NCBI GenBank assembly: GCA_031310005.1
Contig: CM062380.1
Location: 2,728,001 to 2,792,000, forward strand
Length of the DNA stretch: 64,000 bases
Reading direction: 5' to 3'
From: Dactylellina haptotyla
Taxonomy: Eukaryota; Ascomycota; Orbiliomycetes; Orbiliales; Orbiliaceae
The notes under the pieces are model-generated. The model ran no database searches, was not told where the DNA came from, and was given only the letters and a program-made list of their open reading frames with translations. Positions 1-12,030 of the stretch are shown here, piece after piece. A program made the position numbers and the translations under genes. The first letter of the stretch is position 1. Every line of letters starts with the position of its first letter.

Positions 1-715
1 ACAACCTGAGTGAGAGGTAAATCATGCTTTCGGCCTAGCGGTTGAGGCATAATTTACGAATAATAGAGGCACCAGACAGGGAACAGATCGAAGAATGTAG
101 AATTGATCAAGTGGGTAACCTTGCCTAGAAATCTGCTCAAGGCTCGATCGGAAAGTGTGCGATTGGTCGAACAAAGCCTTGAGTGCATTGCCTTTTTGCG
201 ACTTCGTAGGAAGCCGGTTTGATGAGTATTACCCCCACTTTTGCGGGAAGGGTTCTGTTATAGCGCGAAAATCAACCTTTTTGCTTTCATTTGCAAGATT
301 TCTTCCTGACATACATGCATTACAAGCATGTAGTACATGTAGCTCAGCTTAATTCAAACCCGCCTGAGAAGCTGGTGTAGAAACCCCGAAGGGCGGCTAA
401 CCCGGGCTAACCAATCAGGCCGGCCTGCCTCCTGCACCGGTTGATGTTTTCTAATGGCAAATGAATACCCCCTACACATATTTGAGAGAAATGTGATGCA
501 TAGGGTGTCACATTCCGACGCACCGACAAACCGATAAACCGGAAAAAGAAAACCCATACCAATGAAAACACACAAGGCAACCCACAGACCCTCTAGTGTG
601 ATTGTGACTTCGCATGCATCGGCCGACCGATATGTCATGCAGAATCCTGGTATTAAAGTCACAAGCCCGCATGGCTGTGAACTATCTGCGCTTGTCTATG
701 CATCATACTTTCACA
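1..715. other. Intergenic, nothing recognised
   Basis: I see no supported gene here. Short open frames on both strands lack homology that I recognise, and none has a convincing start with splice context. The stretch leads into the F-box gene that starts at 716. Confidence 0.5.
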
Positions 716-1862
716 ATGCGCCTCTTATCTTTCCCACCTGAGCTGCTATACATGGTAGGAGAATACCTGAAGCATGGGGAACTTACAAGCCTTGCCCGTA
801 CCTGCAAGCACCTGTCTAAACTTTGTCGCCGGCTTTTAGACGATCGGCGAAAGTGTTTGGCTGACACTAAGGTACGAAAGGCTTTACATAGAAGAAAAAC
901 TAGTTCTTCCGTTTCTATCATCGACAAAACTCTTATATTGACCGACTATACTCTGCCGGAAGGCGTTGTCACCGGCCAGACCGATATCCGGTGGGAAAGG
1001 ATTGCAGCTGGTATTTTTCAGACCCCGAACTCTCAATGCTGAACTAAGTCGCTAACGATAACCTTGTAGGAGGGCTATACGATGTGCGATTTTCCAACAA
1101 TCCTAAAAGCGCTGGAGTTACCGCGGTCCAGATAAATTCAGACGGTTTATACAATCTCCGCCCGCACGTAAGCCAAAACAGTGACGAACATCTCTGCTCC
1201 AAGAGCACGCTCCTGTCGAAATTCATGAAGGGTGTAGACGAAATAGTCCTTGATCGGGAGTTGGATCCGGATCATGAGAACCGAGACGCGATGATCGGCG
1301 ATACGATAGCAAATTTCGAGAACCTCGAAATTCTAACTATACACTCTTCAAGAGATTTGTTCGCTGGGTTTCCCTACGGTATTATTTGCGGAGGCTTAAA
1401 GCTTCGTGTGTTGCGACTGCATCGGGTTGGGTTGTGCCAGTTAGACAAGTTTGTACGTCCCTAAATCCAGTATTGAATCCAAGTCAGTATCCCATCTAAC
1501 TTGTAGTATTCCAGGGGTCAGTCATGTCGGCCGTAGAACAAAATGGCCATCTTCAAATTCTCGAAATCGACTGTTCTAATGTTGGAAGACGTTGGGTGCC
1601 AAAAGAACTCTGTAAACCCTGCGGATTAACCAGAGAACAGGCTGGAGGCCACACGTCAAAGATAGATAGGCAAATTCAGAGTTTTGTCGATCGGCGGGAT
1701 ACTAGAACCTGTTCCATTCGTATTCAGAGCATTATTGTGGACTACAAGGACGCGATTCTTGTCACGCATACCTGGAAGGTAATCCGAGGTGCAGCATGGT
1801 GTCGAGAGGTTGCCTATAAACAAAATCAAGTACTTTTAAATAAAACCTATAATATTTACTAG
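716..1862 (+). CDS. F-box protein, three exons
   Basis: This is a predicted F-box protein of about 341 residues, probably a substrate adaptor of an SCF ubiquitin ligase; its target is unknown. Exons are 716-1010, 1070-1452 and 1515-1862. The first intron has a GCTAACG branch point, the second has CTAAC, and reading frame is kept across both joints. The F-box is at the very N-terminus (residues 1-35, LLSFPPELLYMVGEYL followed by LARTCKHL). The rest holds weak leucine-rich patches such as LEILTIH and LKLRVLRLHRVGL. The ATG at 716 is chosen because the F-box follows at once and the upstream in-frame sequence looks non-coding. It is one of three full F-box genes in the accessory half. The family is clear from the motif; the function is inferred. 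Confidence 0.75.
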
Positions 1863-2307
1863 TACTTCTAGTAAGGCCCTAAAACTAGTTCTCGTATATG
1901 CAAGCTTTTTGGTTGTATAGCAAGGATTTAATACATTCTAACGAGTTGGGTTCAGAAGCCAGGAAACACCGAAAACGATTCAAAGATGGTAGTGTGATGA
2001 TCACATGTTTCTAGCAACAGTCTCGATGCTCTTTCTCAAACCGCAGGAAAAAACCCATCTCGAACCAAACCAAACAACACAGACCGTAAAAAAAACCTTC
2101 CGCTTTTGGCCTAGTTTTCGACGCGAACACCGCAAAGGATTGAGACAGGCACAACACGTCAACACATCCAGAGACATCGCAATTTGTTTGATTTTTTTTG
2201 GAGGACAAGCTCTGGATACACCACACTATCTACTCCCCTCTTAAGTGGGGTGAACGCACAGCCAAGTATTAAATCTGGATTGTCAGACTTAGTCGCCAAC
2301 TGGGACC
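1863..2307. other. Intergenic with one dispersed repeat copy
   Basis: No gene is supported. The only notable content is a copy of a dispersed 25-bp repeat at 2058-2082, listed separately. Confidence 0.5.
2058..2082 (+). repeat. Dispersed repeat, copy A
   Basis: This 25-bp stretch begins TCTCGAACCAAACCAAAC and ends AACACAG. It is identical over all 25 bases to the copy at 29605-29629. Diverged copies lie at 5214-5240 and 38909-38933. A GC-TTT-GGCC-like stretch follows copies A and B, so the repeated unit is longer than the exact match. Confidence 0.6.
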
Positions 2308-2889
2308 ATGGAAGAAAGAATCAACCCCGAATACGGCAAGCCTGACAAACGAAAAGAGTTTCTTTATCCGAGGCTTTCAAAGGGAAATATTTCAGGAGAA
2401 AGGGTATTCAATGATATTAGGGTTTGTATCTGTTATCAGATCACTTTGCGGAAGATCACCGCGCTGACGCTGATATAGGAGTACGTCAAACAGGTATACT
2501 GGGATAAGGTCTCGGAAACATCAGAGTCTGAGGATAGAGACGGACTCTATATTGGGGACCTTACGCCGGACTTTCTGGGGAACGTTTTGGCGCATATCAC
2601 CGAAAATTCGCCTCACCCAGATATTGTTAGACCGAACGAGTGGCTACCTAGAATGATACTCGAGCAGTATATGAAGTCAAGAAAGGACCAGCTCAGAAAA
2701 AAGCCGCCAGCTCCATCTGCGAGTAACAGCGACCGATCTCCAACACGGCGCGAACGATCAGTCGAACGACCTGTGGAGACGAGCAAAACCCATCTACCGC
2801 CTGGTGAAGACCAGCAGGCACCAAACGCATCGCAATCCAGCAGGGTTTTCTGGGACCCAGTACGGGGCAGTCGTGAACCTTCCGACTGA
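2308..2889 (+). CDS. Hypothetical protein, two exons
   Basis: I do not recognise this predicted protein of about 174 residues. Exon 1 is 2308-2421 and exon 2 is 2479-2889. The 57-nt intron has a GTTTGT donor, a CTGAC branch point and a TATAG acceptor, and phase is kept. The N-terminal half looks folded (YVKQVYWDKVSE, LTPDFLGNVLAHI). The C-terminal half is low-complexity and rich in Ser, Arg, Glu and Pro, as in disordered tails. An alternative donor at 2404 would shorten exon 1 by six codons. Open frame and splice signals support the gene; its role is unknown. Confidence 0.5.
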
Positions 2890-3185
2890 ACGGCACGCAC
2901 GGCCATAGAGAAATGAGATGAAGCTACAAGAACCCCCGAAGCAGCATCACTACTCGGAAATTGGAAACGTGCTACGGGCTCCACTCCAGCAGAGGACTCT
3001 ACCAGCTGGTAGGCCCCTGTGGTAGAAGCTTATAAACTCAACTGAGGTGTAATATATAATATGGTGAGGATATTAAATACTCCTAATGGATTTATTTAGC
3101 ATTTTCAGCAATCCTATCCATACATTGAATCCCTCTCACCCCCAGTACTAAATCAGCGATGGGTAACTATACTAGTGTGGTTGAA

Positions 3186-4391
3186 TTATGAGGTGTTATG
3201 ACATCCTATTTTCGTAAATTCAAACAGAGTTCTGTCTCCTATTTGAGATGTATCTTTTATAATACAAACTGATTTTGAGTATCTTGGATAGAGGATATTT
3301 GGACTAGTAGATAATTCGAAACCTCGTCTGCCTGCTTCCTCGAAAAATCCCCAACTTACCAGCTTCTTATGGTACTCTGCCCTTCGAGCTTCATCCCCAA
3401 AGATCCTCACGCTTGTCGCCTGTGGCGCTCGGTCGAAAACTCCTCCAGCTTTCAATTCATGCATAAATCCGAAGAAAGAGATCTCAATTGCATCTAAATT
3501 TGACAGGGCTCTGTAATTTAGATTTCCGTTGTTATAGCAAGTGAAGATGTAGCGTAGCGTTTTCAAACGAGGGCATGCTTCGTCGATGCTATCTAAAGAG
3601 CCATCATCCTCGGTGTACGGTGGCAATGATTCGAGATCGATTACTTTCAGATTGAACCCCACCTCTCGAAGGAAAGGATATAGAGCGTTGGAGAACACAT
3701 TGCCCCGAATTCTAAGTTCTGAAAGACAGATCCTGGCAAAGCGAATGATACGAAAGCTGTCGATGCGCCCGCCATCCTGGCCCCATGACCTGCGCGCTGG
3801 CTCACCTGGTCGATATGGGAGACCGTGGCGGACGTGTCTTTGCAGAATCGGATTGTAATATTTTCCACAGCCGTATATATCGATATCTCCGAAGGACGCT
3901 AGTAAGTCTAACGCTGCGCGTGTACCATCTTTTCCTATAAACCCAGGGATTCTACGGGGGTTTTCTTTCGAAAGAAACCCAGTATCTTGACCCATCCTTG
4001 AAAATAGCCAATGCCATCTTTGATCTTCTGGGTCTGGCGTGAAATTAAAAGGGCTGTTGGTGTCCTCGTCTCCCCAGTGTAGTAATATTCGAGGACGGAC
4101 AGTTGAAATTCGCCCGCCGATTCCTTTGGCCCATATATCGGCTTTCCATAGTAGAAGCGGGATAACCTTAGAAGCCAGTACCGGAAGATAGTGACGATCT
4201 AAAACATCCGTAGCGATACTATATAGATACCTACTGAGATACATGTATCGGTGGACACCCGTTGGCCGCTTGCTAAAAGGACCCGAGTCCTCCCAGAAAA
4301 ATTTGAAAAGCAGAAAAAAGACATCCAGAAGTATATCTGCTGGTAAGTCCGTCAGGACAACAGGTCCCTTGCGACTTTTATTAGAATACAT
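3186..4391 (-). CDS. F-box-like/LRR protein, single exon
   Basis: This is an intact 401-residue open frame starting with ATG at 4391. The N-terminus has an F-box-like segment (LTDLPADILLDVFFLLFKF, residues about 13-31), followed by a long region with leucine-rich patches (ICLSELRIRGN, LKVIDLESLP, LKTLRYIF). This resembles the many lineage-specific F-box/LRR genes of filamentous ascomycetes, thought to act as SCF ubiquitin-ligase adaptors. No intron is needed. It runs convergently with the orphan gene that ends at 2889. The F-box is somewhat degenerate, so the family call is moderate and the substrate is unknown. Confidence 0.65.
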   Translation of the reverse strand: MYSNKSRKGPVVLTDLPADILLDVFFLLFKFFWEDSGPFSKRPTGVHRYMYLSRYLYSIATDVLDRHYLPVLASKVIPLLLWKADIWAKGIGGRISTVRPRILLHWGDEDTNSPFNFTPDPEDQRWHWLFSRMGQDTGFLSKENPRRIPGFIGKDGTRAALDLLASFGDIDIYGCGKYYNPILQRHVRHGLPYRPGEPARRSWGQDGGRIDSFRIIRFARICLSELRIRGNVFSNALYPFLREVGFNLKVIDLESLPPYTEDDGSLDSIDEACPRLKTLRYIFTCYNNGNLNYRALSNLDAIEISFFGFMHELKAGGVFDRAPQATSVRIFGDEARRAEYHKKLVSWGFFEEAGRRGFELSTSPNILYPRYSKSVCIIKDTSQIGDRTLFEFTKIGCHNTS

Positions 4392-6004
4392 TTTCGTATT
4401 TTTTCTTTGGAGAGAACTATAGCTCGGTTTTTGTAGATTATAGCGGTGTGGTGTACATGCTCTATGAGAGCCAGCTCAATAGCCACCAGCAAATAAACCG
4501 GGTGCTACTAGCTATATAACCGGAAAAACATATTTGCTTATGTATATTGCGCAGTAAAATTTCGATGTAATCCGTTAGCATCGGAAAGCCTCCGTTGAGA
4601 AAAGAGACCCGGGCCCCCTAGCTTATCGAAGTTGGGAGGCTTGATTGGCGGTAAATGCAGAAGTTGGGTCACATAAGAGCCCAGCGATTGCCTGGATTCC
4701 TAACATAGCGAACTATCTCCACCTGGCATTCAAATCAAACCTTTGAATACCTAGATCAGCTAGTCAGTGCTCGGCTTAAAAACACACCAATCGATTGCTG
4801 ATCAAGACAGCGTTGTTGGAAGACACACAGACTTCAGCTGGTGGGAGTTAGATGCGCATGTGCAATCGAGATGCATATGCATCTGCGTGGCTGCAAACTT
4901 TGTAGGCGAGCAAGGTGAATCCTGGCAACCCAGGAGCCATAAAGTGGGGATGTAAGACGGAATCAAGTGGCGTGGAAAACGGAGCAAAAAAATACTTGCA
5001 GCAGAGCTATGTGACAACGCGAAGAGTTAACGAGTTGCCTTGGATATTGGCAAGCGATTTTAGCTCTGATGATTTCGTAATACGATGGCTTTATGCTGCA
5101 CCTAGTCGATATTGCAATAGTCGATGAGAGAAAATGACGAATAAGCGTGAGCGGATCTGCTCTCGTTTCGAAATTTGGCGGTAGCTGACTTGCAAGACTA
5201 GGCTGCAAACCAGTCTCGAACCCAAACCAAAACACAACAGGATACAAATCAGCAACTGAAAATCCAACAAGGGGAACAACACAAGAAAGCCAACACGACA
5301 CAGCAGAGATTGGTTTCGCATTGGCAGAGATTGGCTTTTCGTGCACCTGCAGCCAAACCAACATCGACTACGAGACTAGCATTTGGTCAACCAGACACTC
5401 GGCTCGTGCTTGTATCTATCAACCACATGCTCCGCCGGCCATCCACCTAAGCATGCAGTGAATTTCTTAGTAGCAGCCGGGTCCAGCTGGCCCTATCATC
5501 TTTGGCGTTGTTCGCACCAGCAGAAAGGCTAACATATTGCAACGGGAAGCTAGTGGGGAAAGAAGGACCACAACAGAGGGTGCGCCAACGCAAAGAGTTT
5601 TGGTTAAAAGCGAATAGCGAGTGATTAGGGATGTCATATTGATTTCGGACCTGGATGGGCGAACACACGAAGCGGATTCTTACAGTCTTCTCTAAATTCA
5701 CTTCTTTTGGGACCCTACCCAGCTGTACAACTGAGTATGTACATCTTGTGCTCATATTATCGAAGGAAGAGGTTTTCTCATGTAAAAATGAGCTAGGCTG
5801 GTGTCTATGTTTTATGCGTATAAATTCGATTAAACTAACTGAGGCTAGGTACAAAACTGCTGACACTACATAGGTCTGCAACATACAACAAAAAATAAAT
5901 AGCAACCCTCACACCTGAGGAAGTGGAAAGCAAGCACTTCTCCATTTTTCCGTCTTTTTCTTTAAAGTTTAACGCAGATGATCGGAATCTGTCTGGATCC
6001 TCGT
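4392..6004. other. Long intergenic stretch with one dispersed repeat copy
   Basis: Several open frames of 60-150 codons overlap on both strands. None shows recognisable domains or a consistent splice pattern, so I call no gene. A diverged copy of the dispersed repeat lies at 5214-5240. Confidence 0.45.
5214..5240 (+). repeat. Dispersed repeat, diverged copy
   Basis: This copy reads TCTCGAACCCAAACC and then continues with an A- and C-rich run. It carries small insertions relative to the copies at 2058 and 29605. The upstream GCAAGACT..CCAG flank is shared with the copy at 38909. Confidence 0.45.
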
Positions 6005-6679
6005 TCAGGATTTCGAAACGACAGCTTTTGTGGTGTGCTTGGCTTCGATTCCTTCTCGAATACGATGCAAAATATAAGTAGGCACAAACTTGCAAGAAAG
6101 TATATAAAAGTTTTCGTACCATCGAAACCTGTCAAAATGAAATTTAATTGATTGGCTTTCTTCTCGTAAATCCTCGTTGTCGTCCACCGTTTTGCGCAAT
6201 TGCTCTTCCAGTTGCCTTATTTTTTCCTCAGCCCTTGCTAGCTCTACTTGCTTAGCGGAGAAGTCTACCTCAAGAGTTGCATTCTTTATTTTTAGCTGTG
6301 AGATTTGTAGATTATGGAGATGCTCAAGCTGGGCTGCGATGGGGGACCGACGCCAGTCTTCCGTGGTGCGCATCTCGTAATAATTACTAGTCCCAATAGG
6401 ATAGCGGTCTGTGGAGTCCCAGAATTGAGGTTTAGGATACTCCTGGCTCGAAGGTTGCGAGATATCTATGTCAATATCGTTGTATCTTTTTTCCACCATC
6501 AAACCTTGCTGCTGTAGAGTTTCTTTGGCTTGGGCTACCATCGAACCTGGTCCTACTATCAAGCGACCGCTGGTGCGACAGTGCTGATGCCCAGCAGCCC
6601 AACTATTAGATACCGAGCGAGATGAATTGATGTCTACTGGGCCGAGGGAGGAGATATCTTCGTGAGTAATCTCGGCCAT
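6005..6679 (-). CDS. Coiled-coil orphan protein
   Basis: I do not recognise the family. Starting from the ATG at 6679 (MAEITHED) the frame gives about 224 residues. The middle to C-terminal part is a clear coiled coil (LEHLHNLQISQLKIKNATLE, then RAEEKIRQLEEQLRKT). The N-terminal third is Ser- and Gln-rich and probably disordered. The open frame continues upstream of 6679, but that sequence has UTR-like composition. A small 3' intron cannot be excluded. It shares its architecture, a disordered N-terminus followed by a coiled coil, with the genes at 26818 and 28609. Confidence 0.55.
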   Translation of the reverse strand: MAEITHEDISSLGPVDINSSRSVSNSWAAGHQHCRTSGRLIVGPGSMVAQAKETLQQQGLMVEKRYNDIDIDISQPSSQEYPKPQFWDSTDRYPIGTSNYYEMRTTEDWRRSPIAAQLEHLHNLQISQLKIKNATLEVDFSAKQVELARAEEKIRQLEEQLRKTVDDNEDLREESQSIKFHFDRFRWYENFYILSCKFVPTYILHRIREGIEAKHTTKAVVSKS

Positions 6680-7987
6680 TTCAGTAATACTAATCGGGCG
6701 TTTATATTCTGGGCAGATATGGGATTTAAAAGTAAAGATATATGGATGTGCGTGATAGTGAAGAATGATCACGGTATGGTATTTGACTTGGATGGAAAGT
6801 TTGGAGGTCAATAAAGTGGGAAAAAATATAAAATGTTGCTTGAATGTATGAGAAGTTATGAATTGAACAGAGACTAGAATCTGGCAGAGGTGGGTATTTA
6901 TAAGCTGAGCTACCAATCGCGTCTGCTGGCATACGAGCAAAATGACAAAGGGTTTCGAAGAAACCCGTTGATATTACTGGCTTACTTGATGATCATTCAT
7001 ACGCTTCCCTCTACTCTCAAATTATTTGCCGCAAAGCGTCAAACGAAACTGGGGGGCCTAGCTGTCCAAAGGAGACGGACTATGACCGTGCCTTCATCTG
7101 TATGAATATGGATACAATGCTAAGACGACCCGTAGCTTGCATGGGTATGTATGGGCCTAAGAACAGTGGCGAGGTGTTCTGTTTTGCTATAGTCTCTCCT
7201 ACCCTCCCTACAAAACACGGCGGGATCTGATCCTAGGCTGTATGCTAGGCACATATTTCCGGACGCAGCAGCCAAAATATAATGCAAGGCAATCACTTTG
7301 CGAAGACTCGTAAGAGCGAATCAGCCTTAGACTGCTCCAAGATATATATCACATAGTAAGATAATTGCTCGTTAACTTGATAAGCAGGGCGGGGATGCAT
7401 GCGCTCTCTTGAATATCCTCTATGCAATTGGATGTACAGCCATCGGGTCGTATACGCTAGACATCTTCGTCAGATCTGGAGCGAGCGCTAGGTGAGGTAG
7501 AAGGGGGAGGCGCATGAATACGACCATATGTAACATATATGTTATCCACCACCGCCTGCGTAGATGATAAACTCCTGAGCAGTAATAAATATGTTCATTG
7601 GGTGTTTTGGCGAGCGCTCTGTTGACCAAGGAGAAGTCATGCCGATAAAGTGGAACAGGTTCGGCGAATAAAAGGTGTGGATGAATTAAGTGTGAGGGGC
7701 AGCTTCCGCCGGGCTTTACCTCAGATTGATCCCCTCTCCCAGCTTGAGTGATAACTTGCAGGGGCACTCGTTCATGCCAAAGAATCTTTCAAAAACACAC
7801 ATAATTGACAAGTTCCACTGTGTAGATAAGTATCGCGCTCAATCCCCATCATCCAAGACAGTAGCACATTTACCTTCGAGCCCTCCCGCTTACAATATCA
7901 AAAACCCATTTCAGATTTGGTAGTCCAGTCCTAAAATCTTCTCATCATAAACACACAAGCGTTCCACGCTCAATCAGCTTTCAGAAC
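6680..7987. other. Intergenic, nothing recognised
   Basis: No gene is supported. The open frames here are short, overlap on opposite strands and show no domain features. Confidence 0.45.
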
Positions 7988-8690
7988 ATGTTTTCGAAGA
8001 TCTTCAGGCAATTCTTTCGGAAAACAGCACAACGACGGGACACTTGTCTCGCAAACCAGATGACGGCATCTGGTTTACCAGAGAAACGGGACACATTAAT
8101 CATTAAATGCAAAGGGATTACCATAGAAGGTGTGAAGGGCAAAATTCCTGAAACTTTTTCAATGTAGTGTTAAACTAATTCGAATGTTATATCTGATAAT
8201 CTTAGAATCGTCAATCCCCTCGTCACTGTCACCTGTACTACCACAGACTTCATCAGACGAACAAATTCAGACTTCACACGATGAAAATCCCCATCCAGAC
8301 ACTAAAATCGATGAAAGACACTCCTTGAGTTATGCACCACATGCTCTTACGAAAGATTCTATTCTTCTGCGAGGGGATGTTCTCGGGTACCCGGATAAGC
8401 CATGTGTCGGTGCCGGCGGATCAACAAATTTTGTGCTGGAGCAACATCAACCTAGCACTATTGAGGTCTCTAGTTTAAGTGATTTTCACTCCCAGAGTAA
8501 TTCCGCGATACCCTTGTACAGGCGCGTGATATTAACACCAAAGAAAGTCTCGCCCTCGAACTATTCTAAACCCATCCGTCCACCGACGGCACCAGGGTTG
8601 CGAGACAACCGCCCATCTAGTTATTATTTCCGTGTCCCACCAAGTGGTATGCAGGAAGGCGGTGATGATACATTGGAAATAGTAATGTAA
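7988..8690 (+). CDS. Hypothetical protein, two exons
   Basis: This predicted protein of about 208 residues is of unknown function. Exon 1 is 7988-8129, starting with ATG (MFSKIFRQFFRKTAQRR). Exon 2 is 8206-8690. The 76-nt intron has a GTGTGA donor and a TTAG acceptor, with CTGAT near the acceptor, and the phase matches exactly. The N-terminus is short, basic and amphipathic. The rest is Ser/Pro-rich and looks disordered, ending in an acidic tail. The model rests on splice and frame consistency only. Confidence 0.45.
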
Positions 8691-10034
8691 ACTATATCTC
8701 GACAATCACTTTTATGATACCGTTTAGCCAAAAAGCAACAGTTTTGTATATAAAATTTTCAGATTTGTTCTACTACGTCTGTCCTGTTTATGAGTAACAG
8801 CTAGTTCTAGCACAATAGAAGATGAAATTTACTCCGCTCCGGGTTAATGTGGTAATGGTAGTGATTCTAGCATGTCGGAATAGGCCGGTTCATGAAGATG
8901 GTGTGAAAGCTTGTAAGCAATGGGAATTCTTTAACCTCGAAACAGCCATAGTAGGGTCGAACCCGAGTCGCTGGATATGTTTGCTTCTTGCGGCACACAT
9001 CTCACATCCCGCGGCCATGTTCATTTCGATACTTTGGCTGAGCTGGGCATGCGGGAACAAAAGTACTCCAATGAGGGGTACATTAGGTATGCATGGTCAC
9101 GCCTTGCCCCACTTCTATGCATAAAAACAACAACGAATCGGAGAGGGCGAGAAATGCTCATCCCTCTGTATCGATGCCTCACATTTGTCACAAAAATGCT
9201 GGCATTCAGCTCGGTAACCCGAAAAAGCAAAAGGCCGGCCGCCCTTGAAAAGAGACTCAAGCATGCGCATATGCCAGATGGCTTTTCGTTTTTCAAGGGT
9301 TAGTGAGACTGACAGCGCTTTCTCAGTGGTCGGTTTGTTGGAGCCTAAATCCACCGCACTCCCAAGTCCCCTCTTCTTTCATTTTTCATATTTCTTGTAA
9401 TCAGCAGAGTTTCGCGTAGCGGGAAATATAGCACCTGTGTCTTGGTTTGGGACCTTCAGCGTCCCCCCACTGATTAGCGTATATGGTATAAAATCTGATT
9501 TCAATTGGCCAACTGAAGCTTCGGTCTCAATGGTCAGGCAGTGACGGCACAGAAGGAGACTGGAACCCCCTGCGTTCTACGCTTGGATTAAGTTGAATGC
9601 CAGGGGTACGTCTGGTCCAGGGCGGTATCAAAGGATACGAAATCGTGGCCAGTAGTATTAACGTGGCGCTGTCAAGCGACATCCATATCGATCAATTAAA
9701 TCCCGCGCCTTCCGACACTATGCCTTGAATCCGTCTAGGGGAACAATGCGAATCCTGAATACCGGGTTGGTGGTCATAATTCTCATAGGCTTGGTAACGG
9801 AGACGAGATAAGACGCATTACTCACCCTTTGAGAAGAAGACTTATCTTTATTAGCGGGGGAAGCTAAAGAGTTCATAATTCAACTCAGCAATCTTATCGA
9901 TACGTCGCTCTTATTCTTCAGTCATCGAACCACGATATCTGGTTTAGAGCTTTATACGATTTACAACCTGTGTCGTTTCGTTAAATCGCTTTCCTTCGTC
10001 GGCATACTCTCCGTGGCGGCAATTTATTCCGTGA
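8691..10034. other. Intergenic, nothing recognised
   Basis: Open frames near 8822-9303 overlap each other on both strands and look random. I find no tRNA or other RNA gene. Confidence 0.45.
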
Positions 10035-11465
10035 ATGGGGCTTCCGGCTTTTTTACCCTATTCAATGGCAAATCTTTATTGTTCTGTTGGCTGGGTAAAG
10101 GATCGATTAAAACCAGGCCATTTAATCGTAAATGACTACTTGGTCTTAAATAACGATGACACGCCGACACCACGGGCGATAGAGGATGCAGATATATGGA
10201 CCATGCCTCCTCAAATAGCCTCTACCCTCGCAATTTCGGATCGAAGACCTTGTCAATGCAGGTCTTTCAAAGCTGGAAAGCCGTATAGAAGACACTCTAA
10301 CTGCTGGGTTCGGAAGTACCCAGAACATTGCTGCCGCTTTCTGGAATTACAACGTGGAGACACTATACTCGCATTTCGAGAGGTCGGCCGAGCCATTAAA
10401 GGCTTAGGAGACTCAGCGCCAATTAGTAAATTGAAGACAGCGACGGTGGACCAGGGGACAAGGCGGTCTTCTGTGAGAGGTTTAAAGTATAGTTATCAGA
10501 CGGACCCCGGCGAAAGATTCGAGACGAATTACTGCAAAATGTGCCACCAAAATCAAAATTCACAGGCATTTTACGCATTTAACATGCGCACTCTGGAGTT
10601 TGGGTATATTCTTCGCGAATACCTTGAAATAGGGAACGAAAATGAACCAGATCTTATAAGTTTTCGGCCACACGGTTTTTTCTTAATCTCGGGTCCCCTT
10701 GACGTGACAGACCGTCTAGATGAGTCAGGGAGGACGGGAAAACATCCAGACTCGAGCGAAAGGATTGATGTGAAATTTGGTGACCCTTTCATCATCTTAC
10801 GGATCGATGGAAATGCCTGTTCAAAAAGCCCTCTATTGGTACGCCACCTTCTTACAGATACGATAGTTAAATCCCCAATCGAACACGTCGGGCTTCTTCC
10901 GAATCATTGCATTCCGGAATGGTGCGGCAAAGATGGATTTTCTACTCGGGACACCTTCGTTACAGTTCCCTTAGAATCGGAGGCGGCTTCCGAGTCTCTT
11001 ATTCTCTGCATTGATGTTAAAACCAAGATAATCATGCAAAAGCTTCAGGCTGAACTGGTACCTTTGAACCAAAGAGACGCAGTGAATTTCGACTCTTGGT
11101 TTGTTAACTTTTGGGATCTTTCCAACCTCAATAGTCCCCTTTCGAGAGGAGACGGAGAAGAAAAATTCGATGATCTAAGTCTTAAAAATAAAAACGACTT
11201 AAGCTCTGAGGATGAGATCTTAGCAAATCTGGAAGGAGATGAGACGCCTCAACCTCATAACACCACGGATCAGTTACGGGTTTTAAACTCAGAACTAAGA
11301 GGGAGTCCTGAGGACCCTACTTCGTTTCATAAAGGAATAACTGCTCAAATGCCACAAAATAGAAAGGATAGCTACTACCGTGAGGGATACACAGAGAAAC
11401 AGAGTTCTAAAATCTCTTTGTCTTCTCGCAACCTTTCAGAATCTATAACTCCCGGTAGGATATAG
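10035..11465 (+). CDS. Orphan protein with Cys-rich N-terminal part
   Basis: This is an uninterrupted 476-codon frame from the ATG at 10035. I do not recognise a family. The N-terminal third has clustered cysteines and histidines (PCQCRSF, HSNCWVRKYPEHCC, YCKMCHQN) that could bind zinc. The middle has alternating hydrophobic strands (FGDPFIILRIDGN, LILCIDVKTKIIM). The last 110 residues are acidic and Ser-rich, as in disordered tails. The length alone makes it unlikely to be random. Role and localisation are unknown. Confidence 0.6.
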   Translation: MGLPAFLPYSMANLYCSVGWVKDRLKPGHLIVNDYLVLNNDDTPTPRAIEDADIWTMPPQIASTLAISDRRPCQCRSFKAGKPYRRHSNCWVRKYPEHCCRFLELQRGDTILAFREVGRAIKGLGDSAPISKLKTATVDQGTRRSSVRGLKYSYQTDPGERFETNYCKMCHQNQNSQAFYAFNMRTLEFGYILREYLEIGNENEPDLISFRPHGFFLISGPLDVTDRLDESGRTGKHPDSSERIDVKFGDPFIILRIDGNACSKSPLLVRHLLTDTIVKSPIEHVGLLPNHCIPEWCGKDGFSTRDTFVTVPLESEAASESLILCIDVKTKIIMQKLQAELVPLNQRDAVNFDSWFVNFWDLSNLNSPLSRGDGEEKFDDLSLKNKNDLSSEDEILANLEGDETPQPHNTTDQLRVLNSELRGSPEDPTSFHKGITAQMPQNRKDSYYREGYTEKQSSKISLSSRNLSESITPGRI

Positions 11466-12030
11466 CATTCAAGCAATTCTAAGTCAATACGACTTGGCTA
11501 ACGTTTTAAAGGCAGCGTCGACGGAAGCTTAATATTAAAGAAGAAGATCGGAGACGATAAAGTTACCAAACCCCGTCGAGATACCACCCGAAGGAAGATT
11601 ACTTCACAACAGACCCGATCGCTTTTACGCCAAACAATGCCAACTCTCATCGAAATGCAACCTAACCCAAATGTGTTGACATGGTTCCATGACCATCAAA
11701 ACGATCTTTACGCTAAATATCGCTAACTTAGTGTGAATTTAGCGGAGATGGTGCATCTAAGCGTATTAAGACGCAATATCTATCATTATAGGCAGTGAAA
11801 AACAGGGAGTCCAGAGCACACACGGTTCGCATGGAAAAACGTATCATAGGACGCGGAAATTAGATAGAATATAATAGCAGAATAATTTTACTATAGCAAA
11901 AGAACAAGACCAGGCAATTGAGAAAGAAATACATTAATATCAATCAATACATCATGTTAGACGTGGAGTCAATCTCTATCAAATTCAGACCGCGGTAGTC
12001 TTGTGAATCAATACAAAATATATCAAAATA
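11466..12030. other. Intergenic, nothing recognised
   Basis: The stretch is AT-rich toward its right end. No gene or structured element is visible. Confidence 0.5.

Noticed and set aside
1-715. Left border of the element at the window start
   Set aside because: There is no conserved gene or repeat signature to mark a border; the element may end anywhere left of the ferric reductase or beyond the window.
8940-8975. tRNA-like GGGTCGAACCCG word
   Set aside because: The word resembles a T-arm, but no acceptor stem, anticodon arm or B-box spacing can be folded around it.
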